A DNA stretch of 20,739 bases from Bacteroides sp. UBA7335 (lineage in GTDB: Bacteria > Bacteroidota > Bacteroidia > Bacteroidales > Bacteroidaceae), in the NCBI GenBank assembly GCA_002471185.1, contig DKPL01000034.1, forward strand, positions 1,922 to 22,660, read 5' to 3'. A program made the translations under genes and the position numbers. Each line of letters starts with the position of its first letter. The first letter of the stretch is position 1. The notes under the pieces are model-generated. The model ran no database searches. It was not told where the DNA came from and worked only from the letters and a program-made list of their open reading frames with translations. Positions 6,891 through 15,473 of this stretch are shown one piece after another.

Positions 6891-9185
6891 ATGAAACTAT
6901 ATAAATTCATCCTTCCGGTTATGGCTAGTGCAATATTGTTGGGTAGCTGTGACGATGATAAGATGGAGTGGGGAACCCCTGATGGTCATAACGAGGTTAA
7001 CCTTTCGGAAATTCCACTTGCTTTAGCTGAAAAAATAGCTAATTATGATTTCATAAAGAGCTATGTGCAAACCCATGCTCCACACATGACAGTTGGTATT
7101 GGTTTGGGAGCCGATCTTTATATCAATGATGCTGATTATAGACAGGTTGCTAATGATAATTTTCAGATGATAACCACAGGGAATGCAATGAAACACTCTT
7201 CTGTGGTTAGAAATGATGGTAGTCTAGATTTTACAACTATTGACGCTTTCTTCGATGCTGTTCCTTCGGATATAAAAATCTATGGACATAATTTTATTTG
7301 GCATACTCAACAAAGACAATCTTATTTAAAATCTCTTATCGCTCCTGAAGTTGTTGTTGAAACTAACGGTGATGATGTTTGTGAAAACATTGTGGGCAAT
7401 TCTGACTTTGAAGATGGTACCACAAACCCTTGGGGATGCTGGGGAGGAAATGGTCCTGTGAAATCAATTTCTGAAAAAGGCGAAGGTTATGAGAGTGATT
7501 ATGCGATGAAGCTTTCTAACCCTAAAGATGGTAATATGTGGGATGCTCAAGCTGCTTGTACATTTGATAAGTATTTGGAAGTAGGTACTACTTATGTTTT
7601 TCAATTTATGGCACGTATAGCAAACGGTTCGGGGGGACTACAAGTTCAGACTCAAAATAGTACTACTTATCAAAGTCAAGAGGGATATAATAATTTCGAT
7701 ATAAGTAATACTTGGGTATTATGTCAATGCGAATATACTTGTACAAAAGATGATGTAGATCGCATTTTGATAAACTTTGGTAAAATCAGTGGCGATTATT
7801 ATATTGATAACTTCAAGTTTGGAAAGAAAATTGAAGAAAAAATGACTAATCTACTCGGTGATAATGGAAAGTTTGAAGATGGTACTCTTAATTCTTGGGG
7901 AGGTTGGGGGAATAACTCTTCTCGCTCTATCTCAACTCAAGGAGAAGGTTACAATAGTGATTATTGTATGGTTTTGACTAATCCAGCAGATGCTGATTCT
8001 TGGAGTGCACAAGCTGCATACACCTTACCCGAAGAGTTGGTTGTTGGTAAAACATATATGTATCAAGCTTGGGTAAAAGCTACAGTTGAAAATCCTGACT
8101 TTACCATGCAAATACAAAATCCAACAACTTATAGCGGTGAAGGGTATGTCTCTATTTCTACTTCTACTAACACTTGGGTTCCTTTTGAGGGTGAATTTAC
8201 ATGTACAAAAGAAGGCATGACTAGATTGTGCATTAACTTCGGAAAGGTAGCTGGTGATTATTATGTTGATAACATTAAGTTTGGTGAGAAAAAAGAAGTA
8301 GCAACTCCTTCATCATATGCTACAACAAGAGCTGGTGGCATTACTTATAAATTTAAGAGTGCTGAAGAAAAGAAGGAGATTTTATTGACAGCAATGGAGG
8401 CCTGGATTAAGGATATGTTTGAACATTGCAATGGTCGAGTAAAAGAGTGGGATGTTATTAATGAACCGATTACCGATAATGCATTATGGAGAGGTATTGA
8501 TGGTAATTTTATGTCTAATGGTGATGATGTTCCAGATACAGCACCTATTGAGGATCCCAATAGTGGATTGAATTTAAATTGGGCTGATGACCATTTCTAT
8601 TGGGGATATTATATTGGTAAAGAATATGTAGTTAAAGCTTTTGAGTATGCACGTAAGTATGCTCCTGCAGATGCAATGCTTTATGTAAATGATTATAATC
8701 TTGAAACCAATCCAGGCAAATTAGCTACACTCATTCAGCTTGTTGATTATATCGAACAGAATGGACAACGAGTGGATGGTATTGGTACTCAAATGCACGT
8801 ATCGACCAATATCACTAGAGAAGATATAGATGCAATGTTTAAAACAATGGCACAAACAGGTAAGTTGATTCGTGTGACTGAGCTAGATGTGAAAGTTGGA
8901 ACAACTACACCTTCTGTTTCTGAACTAGCAAAACAAGCTGAAGTATATCAAATGATATTTGATTCTTATAAAGAATATGTTCCTCAAAATCAGCAATCGG
9001 GAATTACAATTTGGTCATTAACCGATCATAAACGCGAACATGAATATTGGATTAGCAATGATGCTCCAAATATTTTTGATGCAAGCTACGGACGTAAGCA
9101 CGCATACAAAGGAGTTTGTGATGGTATTGCTGGATATGACATTAGTAGAGATTTTAATGGTGAAGACTGGAATAAGAATAAATAA
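6891..9185 (+). CDS. Surface GH10 endo-beta-1,4-xylanase split by two CBM4-like modules
   Basis: This 764-residue lipoprotein (lipobox LLGSC, Cys20, then DDDK) should cut xylan chains at the cell surface. The GH10 barrel begins at ~50-150 (YGHNFIWHTQQ), is interrupted by two tandem carbohydrate-binding modules (165-313 and 318-467), and resumes at ~480-755. The acid/base is Glu525 in WDVINEP, and the nucleophile is Glu664 in VTELDV. Such insertion of CBM4/9-type modules between early strands of the barrel is known for Bacteroidetes surface xylanases (Xyn10C type). One oddity is TGNAMK at 95-101: most GH10 enzymes, including the other one in this window, have Glu-Asn where this has Gly97-Asn98. 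It is the last gene of unit 1, 23 bases after the SGBP gene and followed by a terminator hairpin. Confidence 0.95.
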   Translation: MKLYKFILPVMASAILLGSCDDDKMEWGTPDGHNEVNLSEIPLALAEKIANYDFIKSYVQTHAPHMTVGIGLGADLYINDADYRQVANDNFQMITTGNAMKHSSVVRNDGSLDFTTIDAFFDAVPSDIKIYGHNFIWHTQQRQSYLKSLIAPEVVVETNGDDVCENIVGNSDFEDGTTNPWGCWGGNGPVKSISEKGEGYESDYAMKLSNPKDGNMWDAQAACTFDKYLEVGTTYVFQFMARIANGSGGLQVQTQNSTTYQSQEGYNNFDISNTWVLCQCEYTCTKDDVDRILINFGKISGDYYIDNFKFGKKIEEKMTNLLGDNGKFEDGTLNSWGGWGNNSSRSISTQGEGYNSDYCMVLTNPADADSWSAQAAYTLPEELVVGKTYMYQAWVKATVENPDFTMQIQNPTTYSGEGYVSISTSTNTWVPFEGEFTCTKEGMTRLCINFGKVAGDYYVDNIKFGEKKEVATPSSYATTRAGGITYKFKSAEEKKEILLTAMEAWIKDMFEHCNGRVKEWDVINEPITDNALWRGIDGNFMSNGDDVPDTAPIEDPNSGLNLNWADDHFYWGYYIGKEYVVKAFEYARKYAPADAMLYVNDYNLETNPGKLATLIQLVDYIEQNGQRVDGIGTQMHVSTNITREDIDAMFKTMAQTGKLIRVTELDVKVGTTTPSVSELAKQAEVYQMIFDSYKEYVPQNQQSGITIWSLTDHKREHEYWISNDAPNIFDASYGRKHAYKGVCDGIAGYDISRDFNGEDWNKNK
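7383..8291 (+). repeat. Tandem duplication encoding two related CBM4/9-like modules
   Basis: Two in-frame copies lie inside the GH10 gene, about 7383-7829 (residues 165-313) and 7842-8291 (residues 318-467). They share landmarks in the same order: FEDGT, a Trp-Gly-rich turn, EGY.SDY, W.AQAA, TTY.. then EGY, CTK and INFGK..GDYY.DN.KFG. They have diverged to perhaps 45-50% identity by eye, so this is an old duplication. By family knowledge, CBM4-type modules bind single glycan chains; xylan is the expected ligand. Confidence 0.88.
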
Positions 9186-9210
9186 TATGTGCTATATTGA
9201 ATAGATAAGA

Positions 9211-9250
9211 AAAGTGATTTGGCAAGTGTTTAAGTCTTGCCAAATCCTTT
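9211..9250 (+). terminator. Hairpin terminator after the surface operon
   Basis: A perfect 11-bp stem (GATTTGGCAAG, 9216-9226, with its complement at 9236-9246) surrounds a 9-base loop. Four more pairs (AAAG 9211-9214 with CTTT 9247-9250) extend it past one bulged T. The hairpin starts 26 bases after the GH10 stop codon. The following T-run is short, so it may be a pause or partial-readthrough site rather than a complete stop. Confidence 0.7.
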
Positions 9251-9283
9251 ACTTGTGCTATAAGTACGATTTTCGATACTATT

Positions 9284-9333
9284 TGTAACTTTTCAGAGAT
9301 TGTATGTAACCTTACAAACAAACTATGTAACAT
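9284..9333 (+). promoter_or_regulatory. Candidate regulator-binding array ahead of the second operon
   Basis: TGTAAC occurs at 9284-9289, 9305-9310 and 9326-9331, all in the same orientation and exactly 21 bp apart. Bases 9303-9333 align with 351-380 ahead of susC over about 30 bp with one gap; both read TGTAAC, then TACAAACAA, then ATGTAACAT. This suggests the same activator controls both units. The last hexamer centre is 40 bp from the -7 TTTG here and 62 bp at the first promoter, a difference of about two helical turns. Confidence 0.6.
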
Positions 9334-9362
9334 ATCAAACATTTATATAAGGCAATAGATGC

Positions 9363-9371
9363 TACTTTTGC
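9363..9371 (+). promoter_or_regulatory. -7 box of the second operon promoter
   Basis: TACTTTTGC matches TAnnTTTGC. It is embedded in TTTTGCTTAAGT (9366-9377), which is identical to the first promoter. The -33 TTTG is missing here too. The predicted transcript start is about 9375-9380, roughly 30 bases before the ATG at 9409. Confidence 0.6.
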
Positions 9372-9408
9372 TTAAGTGATAAACGCTACTTTAACTCTTA
9401 AACTTACA

Positions 9409-11121
9409 ATGAAGAACATACTTCTAATATTCGTTTTTAGTTTAATCGTTAGTCAATATGTACAAGGACAAACGAGTATTTTACAAAAACAGGGTACTGC
9501 CACTCAACTACTTGTTGATGCTACCCCATTTTTGATACTAGGGGGAGAATTAGGTAATTCTTCAGCTTCTGCAGTAGAAGATATAGAAGTTATATTTCCT
9601 AAGTTAGAACGGATGAAATTAAATACAGTTCTTGTTCCTGCATATTGGGAGTTGATAGAACCTCAAGAAGGAAAATTTGATTTTACATTGACTGATAAAG
9701 TTATTCAGCAAGCTCGAATGAATAACCTTAAGGTTGTTTTCTTGTGGTTTGGAGCTAGGAAAAATTCAATGAGCTGTTACACGCCGCTTTGGTTCAAACA
9801 GGATTACCACAAATATCCACGTGCTTATACTCAAAATGGTAAAGCACTTGAAATAGCTAGTGCCTTTTCTGATAATGTTTTTAATGCTGATCATCGTGCT
9901 TTTTCTCAATGGTTGAAACATATTGCAACTATTGATAAAAGGAATGGAACTGTTATTATGATCCAGATTGAAAATGAAATAGGTATGCTCGAAGATGCTC
10001 GTGATTATTCTAATATCGCTAATGGGCTTTTTGAAAGTGCTGTCCCAGTCGAACTTATTGAATATCTTCAAAATAATAAAAAACGGTTGCATCCAGCTAT
10101 GAAAGCCAAATGGGAAGCGCTAAACTGCCCTAATCAAGGAACTTGGAGAGAAGTATTTGGCGAAGATATTTATACAGATGAGTTGTTTATGGCTTGGCAT
10201 TATGCTAAATATATTCAACGTATGGCTCAAGCTGCTCGCAAAATATATAATGTACCTTTATATGTAAATGCTGCTATGAATAGTCGTAATCGTAAACCGG
10301 GTGAATATCCATCGGCAGGACCATTGGCCTATCTTATTGATATATGGCAATGTGCGGCTCCTGATATCAACTTTTTAGCTCCCGATCTTTACGATAATGG
10401 TTTTGTAGATTGGACTGCACAATATAAACTAGATAATAATCCACTATTTATCCCCGAATGTAAAGCTACTGACAATAATGGAGTAAGAGCTTTCTATGTA
10501 TTTGGTGAACACGATGCTTTGGGTATTAGTCCATTTGCTATTGAAGATTGTTCAGACTCTCCAGAATCTTCTTTTGTGAGAGGATATGAAAAATTGAAAG
10601 AGATTATGCCGTTGATTGTAAAATATCAAGGGAAAGGAGTAATGAATGGTCTTTTGTTCGATCAAGAGAATAAAGAAAGAATCATTTATCAAGATGATAT
10701 AAAAATTACTGCACGCCATAATTTTACCTTACCTTGGGATTCACGTGTCAAAGATGGTAGTCAGTGGCCCGAAGGGGGCGGAATTCTTATTCGATTAGCA
10801 TCGAATGAGTATCTATTATCTGGCAATGGAGTTGTGGTAGAGTTTGAAAAAGGCAATGGACAAACTACAACACCATTAATGTTAGGAGAAGATGGTTTTT
10901 TGCAAGAGGGGAATCAACAGTTAACTAAAAAAGACCAAATAGATTGGAGGTGTCAATCACGTATTGGTCTTGGGATAGTAGATGAAGTTGAAATAAATGC
11001 AGATGGCTCTTATTCGTTTAAACGTCGTTTAAACGGTGATCAAACTCACCAAGGACGCCATGTTCGCATCTCGGTTGGAGATTATAAAACGCTACATATA
11101 AAACTATACGAATACAAATAA
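9409..11121 (+). CDS. GH35-like beta-galactosidase with DUF5597-type C-terminal domain, exported
   Basis: This 570-residue enzyme is predicted to remove terminal galactose (or a similar sugar) from oligosaccharides. I chose the ATG at 9409 over an in-frame GTG at 9376 because it begins a proper signal peptide (cleavage near VQG, residue ~20) and the GTG lies inside the promoter. The barrel shows family motifs: LNTVLVPAYWELIEPQEGKFDF, acid/base Glu190 in IENEIG, and nucleophile Glu350 in LFIPECKA. The C-terminal ~130 residues look like the beta-rich DUF5597 domain of Caulobacter/Cellvibrio-type GH35 enzymes. It leads unit 2 and is followed 8 bases later by an esterase. In xylan the target could be galactose on arabinose or uronic-acid side chains (inference). 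Activity on L-arabinopyranose is an alternative. Confidence 0.85.
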   Translation: MKNILLIFVFSLIVSQYVQGQTSILQKQGTATQLLVDATPFLILGGELGNSSASAVEDIEVIFPKLERMKLNTVLVPAYWELIEPQEGKFDFTLTDKVIQQARMNNLKVVFLWFGARKNSMSCYTPLWFKQDYHKYPRAYTQNGKALEIASAFSDNVFNADHRAFSQWLKHIATIDKRNGTVIMIQIENEIGMLEDARDYSNIANGLFESAVPVELIEYLQNNKKRLHPAMKAKWEALNCPNQGTWREVFGEDIYTDELFMAWHYAKYIQRMAQAARKIYNVPLYVNAAMNSRNRKPGEYPSAGPLAYLIDIWQCAAPDINFLAPDLYDNGFVDWTAQYKLDNNPLFIPECKATDNNGVRAFYVFGEHDALGISPFAIEDCSDSPESSFVRGYEKLKEIMPLIVKYQGKGVMNGLLFDQENKERIIYQDDIKITARHNFTLPWDSRVKDGSQWPEGGGILIRLASNEYLLSGNGVVVEFEKGNGQTTTPLMLGEDGFLQEGNQQLTKKDQIDWRCQSRIGLGIVDEVEINADGSYSFKRRLNGDQTHQGRHVRISVGDYKTLHIKLYEYK

Positions 11122-11129
11122 ACTACATT

Positions 11130-12788
11130 ATGAGATATATTAGAGGTTTTAGGGTTAGATTATGTTGGTTGGTTGCTTTACTTTGCCTTAGTTGTACATT
11201 TGTTTCAGCTAAGGTGAAGCTTCCAACTCTGTTCTCGGATGGCATGGTTATTCAACGAGATGTTCCGATTACAATTTGGGGAGTAGCTGATACAAAAGAA
11301 GATATAGTAGTCACATTCTTGAAAAAAAAATATTCATGTCAAGCTGATTCATCCGGAAACTGGAAGATTATTTTGCCAGCTCAAAAAGCTGGAGGACCTT
11401 ATATACTTCAGATTAATGATATTACGGTAGATGATGTTTATTTGGGAGATGTATGGCTTTGTTCTGGTCAGTCTAATATGGAACTACCAGTACGACGTGT
11501 TATGGATATGTTTAGCCAAGAGGTTGACAGCTATGAAAATGATTATATTCGTCACATTAAGATCCCTAATACCTACAATTTTCATGAACCTCAAAGCGAT
11601 ATTAGCGCTACTACTTGGAAAACAATCAATCAACAGGATGTGATGAATTACTCTGCATTGGCTTATTTTTTTGCAAAGTCTATGTATGATAAAACTGGAG
11701 TTCCCATTGGTATAGTCAATGCTAGCTGGGGAGGTACACCGGTTGAAGCTTGGATGAGTGAGGGTGCTATTGAGCAGTTTCCTAAATATTTAAATGATAA
11801 ACGTCGTTATGAAGACGATGAATATTTACGTAAAGTAAAAGAACTCGAAGGTTATGCTTACTATCGCTGGAATCAAGCTCTTTATCAAGGGGATAAAGGT
11901 TTACACGATACTTTAGCTTGGTATGCCAGAGATTTTGATGATACACTTTGGCCATCGGTCGATCTTTTTTCTACTGCATGGGGAGGTAATGGATTAAATC
12001 CGATTAATGGTTCGCACTGGTTTCGTAAAGAGTTTGATGTAACTGAGGTTAATAATGAGAAAGAAGCTACGTTGCGTCTAGGTTGTATTGTCGATGCCGA
12101 TTCAGTATTTGTTAATAACACTTTTGTTGGAACAACTTCTTATCGTTATCCTCCTCGCATTTATACCATTCCGGCAGGAGTTTTAAAAACGGGTAAAAAT
12201 ATTATAACTGTTCGCTTAATTAGTAATGGAGGATATCCAGAGTTTGTAAAAGATAAACCCTATAAAATTATTTGTAATAATGAGGTGATTAGCTTAGAAG
12301 GCAACTGGAAATATCAGCTTGGATGCCCTATGCCACAGGCTCCTTCTACAACCTTTTTTAATTATAAACCGGTGGGGTTATACAATGCTATGATTGCCCC
12401 TTTACACAATTTGTCATTTAAAGGTGTAGTATGGTATCAAGGCGAATCCAATGTTTCGCAACGCAATGAGTATGCTACTCTGTTAACAGCAATGATTGCA
12501 GATTGGAGAAATACTTTTAATAATGATAATCTTCCTTTCTATATTGTCGAATTGGCTGACTTTCTTGCTCCTAATGATCCGGGAAGAGGCGGATGGGCTG
12601 AATTCCGTTTAGAGCAAGCCAAGGTTGCTGAGGGTAGCACTAATGTTCATTTAATTAAAAATAGCGATTTAGGTGAGTGGAATGACATTCATCCATTAGA
12701 TAAGAAAACTATAGGAAATCGTGTTGCAGAGAGCGCATGGGCTAATATGCAAGCACAAAAAGAATTAAAAAAGAAAATCAATAAATAA
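11130..12788 (+). CDS. SGNH-family carbohydrate O-acetylesterase (sialate esterase-like; probable acetylxylan esterase)
   Basis: This 552-residue exported enzyme belongs to the SASA (sialate O-acetylesterase-like) group. In this setting it probably removes acetyl groups from xylo-oligosaccharides. The signal peptide ends near VSA (residue ~27); a Cys at LCLSC could alternatively be lipidated. The nucleophile is Ser115 in SGQSNM. Block III is WYQGESN (residues 435-441), and the catalytic Asp519-x-His521 lies in NDIHP. Residues ~30-100 form a beta domain (LPTLFSDGMVIQRD). A jelly-roll-like insertion (~255-395) splits the hydrolase domain, as in many Bacteroidetes members. It sits 8 bases after the GH35 gene and 7 before the transporter. 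Sialic acid as substrate is unlikely because no sialidase gene is nearby. Confidence 0.87.
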   Translation: MRYIRGFRVRLCWLVALLCLSCTFVSAKVKLPTLFSDGMVIQRDVPITIWGVADTKEDIVVTFLKKKYSCQADSSGNWKIILPAQKAGGPYILQINDITVDDVYLGDVWLCSGQSNMELPVRRVMDMFSQEVDSYENDYIRHIKIPNTYNFHEPQSDISATTWKTINQQDVMNYSALAYFFAKSMYDKTGVPIGIVNASWGGTPVEAWMSEGAIEQFPKYLNDKRRYEDDEYLRKVKELEGYAYYRWNQALYQGDKGLHDTLAWYARDFDDTLWPSVDLFSTAWGGNGLNPINGSHWFRKEFDVTEVNNEKEATLRLGCIVDADSVFVNNTFVGTTSYRYPPRIYTIPAGVLKTGKNIITVRLISNGGYPEFVKDKPYKIICNNEVISLEGNWKYQLGCPMPQAPSTTFFNYKPVGLYNAMIAPLHNLSFKGVVWYQGESNVSQRNEYATLLTAMIADWRNTFNNDNLPFYIVELADFLAPNDPGRGGWAEFRLEQAKVAEGSTNVHLIKNSDLGEWNDIHPLDKKTIGNRVAESAWANMQAQKELKKKINK

Positions 12789-12795
12789 GTAAAAT

Positions 12796-14292
12796 ATGAA
12801 CACGATCAATCAAAAAGTGTCATTAGCTGAGAAAATTGGCTACAGTTTAGGAGACTGCTCTGCGAACTTTGTATTCCAGATGATGATGATATACCAAACC
12901 AAATTTTATACTGATGTTTTTGGCTTAGAAGGTGCTATTGCAGGAACTGTTATGTTGATAGCTCGTATTGTCGATGCATTTATAGATCCGACTGTCGGAA
13001 TATTATCCGATCGTACACAAACACGTTGGGGTAAATATCGTCCCTGGGTGTTGTGGACTGCACTTCCATTTATGGTATTCTATATTTTAGCATTCTATAA
13101 TCCCGGTATTGAAGAAAAAGGTATGGTGGCTCTTTATGCTACTATTTCTTATACATTACTAATGACGCTTTACTCTTTCAATAACACCCCTTATGCTTCT
13201 TTGGGTGGGGTTATGACAAGTGATATTAAAGAACGTACAAGTATTACATCTATTCGCTTTGTGGCAGCTACCATTGCTCAATTTATTGTGCAAGGTTTAA
13301 CTCTTCCATTGGTTAGTAAGTTTGCCGGTGCCACAGGTGATAAAAATCACGGATGGTTTTGCACTATTTCACTTTTTGCCGTTATTGGTTTGGTGTTTTT
13401 AGTCATAACATTCTTCTCGAGTCGTGAGCGAATCACTCCTCCCATTAATCAGAAATCAAATACCCGTCAAGATATCAAAGATATCTTCAAAAGTATTCCA
13501 TGGCGTGCTATGTTCATTTTGACTCTATTTATATTTACTACATTGGCTATGTGGGGAAGTGCTATGAACTACTATTTTGAAAACTATGTCGATACAGGTG
13601 CACTCTATCTATTTTTAGGAAAAATGGGTTTGGTTGCTACACAGCCTGAATCAGGTATTGGTTATTCCATACTAAATGCGTTTGGTTTAATAGTAGATAG
13701 TCCTACCAAAGCATATGAAGTCGGTTTTGGTTTATTTAATATGTTGGGTGCTTTGGTTCAGTTTTTTGGAGTAATATTTTTATCTCGTTACCTTGCCAAT
13801 CGTTTTGGTAAAAAGAAAGTTTTCATCATCTGTTTGACATTAACCGCTCTATTTACTGCTATGTTTTACTTTCCAAATGAAACAGATGTTGAAACGATGT
13901 TTATATTGAATTTTTTAAAGAGCTTGGTCTATGCACCTACAGTACCATTGCTTTGGGCTATGATTGCCGATGTAGCTGATTATTCCGAATATGTGAACTA
14001 TAGACGTGCCACTGGTTTTGTATTTGCCGGTATTGTGTTTGCTCTCAAAGCAGGTTTGGGTATTGGTGGAGCTATTTTAGGATTCTTATTATCAGGTTTT
14101 GGATATGTATCAGGAGCGGGAGCCGAACAGCCTGAATCGGCTATTACTGGTATTATGCTTTCTTCGAGTATTATTCCTGCTGTTTGCTTTTTTATAGGTG
14201 TTATTGCTCTTTATTATTACCCCATAACTAAAGATGTAAATGAAAAAATGCAGGCTGAGCTTACCGAAAGAAGAAAGAGTGCGAATTATTAA
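12796..14292 (+). CDS. GPH-family (MFS) sugar:cation symporter
   Basis: This 498-residue inner-membrane protein has about 12 hydrophobic segments and belongs to the glycoside-pentoside-hexuronide (MelB/XylP-like) symporters. Diagnostic motifs are FIDPTVGILSDRTQTRWG (about 62-79) followed by KYRPW, and the second-half equivalent LLWAMIADVADYSEY. The long central cytoplasmic loop carries charged residues (~205-230). A loop region of roughly 30 residues around 260-300 is longer than in MelB. It would bring xylobiose, short xylo-oligosaccharides or glucuronate from the periplasm into the cytoplasm. It lies between the esterase and the small xylanase in one operon. The substrate is inferred from context; members of this family in xylan clusters are usually called xylose/xyloside transporters. 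Confidence 0.93.
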   Translation: MNTINQKVSLAEKIGYSLGDCSANFVFQMMMIYQTKFYTDVFGLEGAIAGTVMLIARIVDAFIDPTVGILSDRTQTRWGKYRPWVLWTALPFMVFYILAFYNPGIEEKGMVALYATISYTLLMTLYSFNNTPYASLGGVMTSDIKERTSITSIRFVAATIAQFIVQGLTLPLVSKFAGATGDKNHGWFCTISLFAVIGLVFLVITFFSSRERITPPINQKSNTRQDIKDIFKSIPWRAMFILTLFIFTTLAMWGSAMNYYFENYVDTGALYLFLGKMGLVATQPESGIGYSILNAFGLIVDSPTKAYEVGFGLFNMLGALVQFFGVIFLSRYLANRFGKKKVFIICLTLTALFTAMFYFPNETDVETMFILNFLKSLVYAPTVPLLWAMIADVADYSEYVNYRRATGFVFAGIVFALKAGLGIGGAILGFLLSGFGYVSGAGAEQPESAITGIMLSSSIIPAVCFFIGVIALYYYPITKDVNEKMQAELTERRKSANY

Positions 14293-14332
14293 AAAAATAA
14301 TCAAGTAATACATTAACGATAACACTTAGTTT

Positions 14333-15460
14333 ATGAAAATTAAAACAATCATCACTTCAGTTCTTATTACTAGTATGTGTTTTTCTTGCGGAAATAGCAA
14401 GCAAAATAGTCAAAGTATTGAACCCTCACTAAAGGATGTTACATCAGGACATTTTCTTATTGGTACAGCGCTCAATGATAACCAAGTTGACGGGCTTGAT
14501 TCTTTATCAGTGGGTATAGTTAATCGTCACTTTAATTCTATTGTTGCAGAAAACTGCATGAAGAGTGAAGTTATACATCCTGAGGAAGATATCTATAATT
14601 TTGGACCAGCAGATGCTTTTGTGGCTTTTGGGGAAGCAAATGGAATGAATATTATTGGGCATTGCCTTATTTGGCATTCTCAGTTGTCGCCTTGGTTTTG
14701 TGTAGACAAACAAGGTAATAATGTTTCACCTGAGGTTCTAAAACAACGTATGAAAGATCATATAACCACCATTGTAAAACGGTATAAAGGGCGTATTGAT
14801 GGTTGGGATGTAGTGAATGAGGCTATCAATGATGACGGTACTTATCGCAATACTAAATTTTATGAAATATTGGGTGAGGAATATATACCTTTAGCTTTTC
14901 AGTATGCGCATGAAGCTGATCCTGATGCAGAGCTTTACTACAACGATTATGGCATGCACTTAAAAGGTAGAAGAGATGGTGTAGTTAAACTAATAAATGA
15001 CTTAAAAGTGCGTGGAATTAAAGTTGATGCTATTGGTATGCAAGGTCATATGGGAATGGATTATCCTGATATTAAAGACTTTGAACAAAGTATGGAAGAA
15101 TTTGCTGCTACAGGAACTAACCTAATGATAACAGAGTGGGATATGAGTGCTTTGCCAACGGTAAATACCGGAGCTAATATATCAGATACTACAGAATATC
15201 AACAGCAGTTGAATCCTTATCCCAATGGGTTGCCCGACTCTATTGCTATTGCTTGGAATCAAAGAATGTTAGATTTTTGGAACTTATTTATGAAACATTC
15301 TGATAAGATAACCCGTGTTACTTTATGGGGAGTAACTGATCAAGATTCATGGAAAAATGATTGGCCAGTAGCAGGACGTACCGAATATCCGTTGATGTTT
15401 GATCGTGATGGAAATGCCAAACCTTTTGTTGTCGAAATATTACAAACTAATAATCAATAA
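14333..15460 (+). CDS. GH10 endo-beta-1,4-xylanase, single domain, lipoprotein
   Basis: This 375-residue enzyme is a minimal GH10 barrel with no binding modules. The signal sequence ends CFSC, with a lipobox Cys at residue 19 followed by GNSKQNS. That has no acidic patch, so it is more likely retained on the periplasmic side than displayed at the surface (inference). Conserved blocks are ENCMKSE, IIGHCLIWHSQ, acid/base Glu163 in GWDVVNEA and nucleophile Glu268 in MITEWD, then TRVTLWGVTDQDSW near the end. It probably cuts imported xylo-oligosaccharides, dividing labour with the larger surface GH10. A 40-base gap separates it from the transporter gene, the longest in this operon, with no promoter box recognised. 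Confidence 0.95.
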   Translation: MKIKTIITSVLITSMCFSCGNSKQNSQSIEPSLKDVTSGHFLIGTALNDNQVDGLDSLSVGIVNRHFNSIVAENCMKSEVIHPEEDIYNFGPADAFVAFGEANGMNIIGHCLIWHSQLSPWFCVDKQGNNVSPEVLKQRMKDHITTIVKRYKGRIDGWDVVNEAINDDGTYRNTKFYEILGEEYIPLAFQYAHEADPDAELYYNDYGMHLKGRRDGVVKLINDLKVRGIKVDAIGMQGHMGMDYPDIKDFEQSMEEFAATGTNLMITEWDMSALPTVNTGANISDTTEYQQQLNPYPNGLPDSIAIAWNQRMLDFWNLFMKHSDKITRVTLWGVTDQDSWKNDWPVAGRTEYPLMFDRDGNAKPFVVEILQTNNQ

Positions 15461-15473
15461 TACATAGAACATT

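Noticed and set aside
9376..9408. In-frame GTG start that would lengthen the GH35-like protein by 11 residues
   Set aside because: It overlaps the predicted -7 region and transcript start, and would put hydrophilic residues before an otherwise standard signal peptide that starts at the ATG at 9409.
9766..10092. 108-codon open frame on the minus strand inside the GH35-like gene
   Set aside because: It lies wholly antisense to a clearly conserved enzyme, shows no recognisable motif and is explained by AT-rich codon bias.
11130..12788. Sialic-acid metabolism gene, as the family name sialate O-acetylesterase suggests
   Set aside because: No sialidase, epimerase or lyase is nearby and all neighbours act on xylan, so an acetylxylan-type role is more likely.
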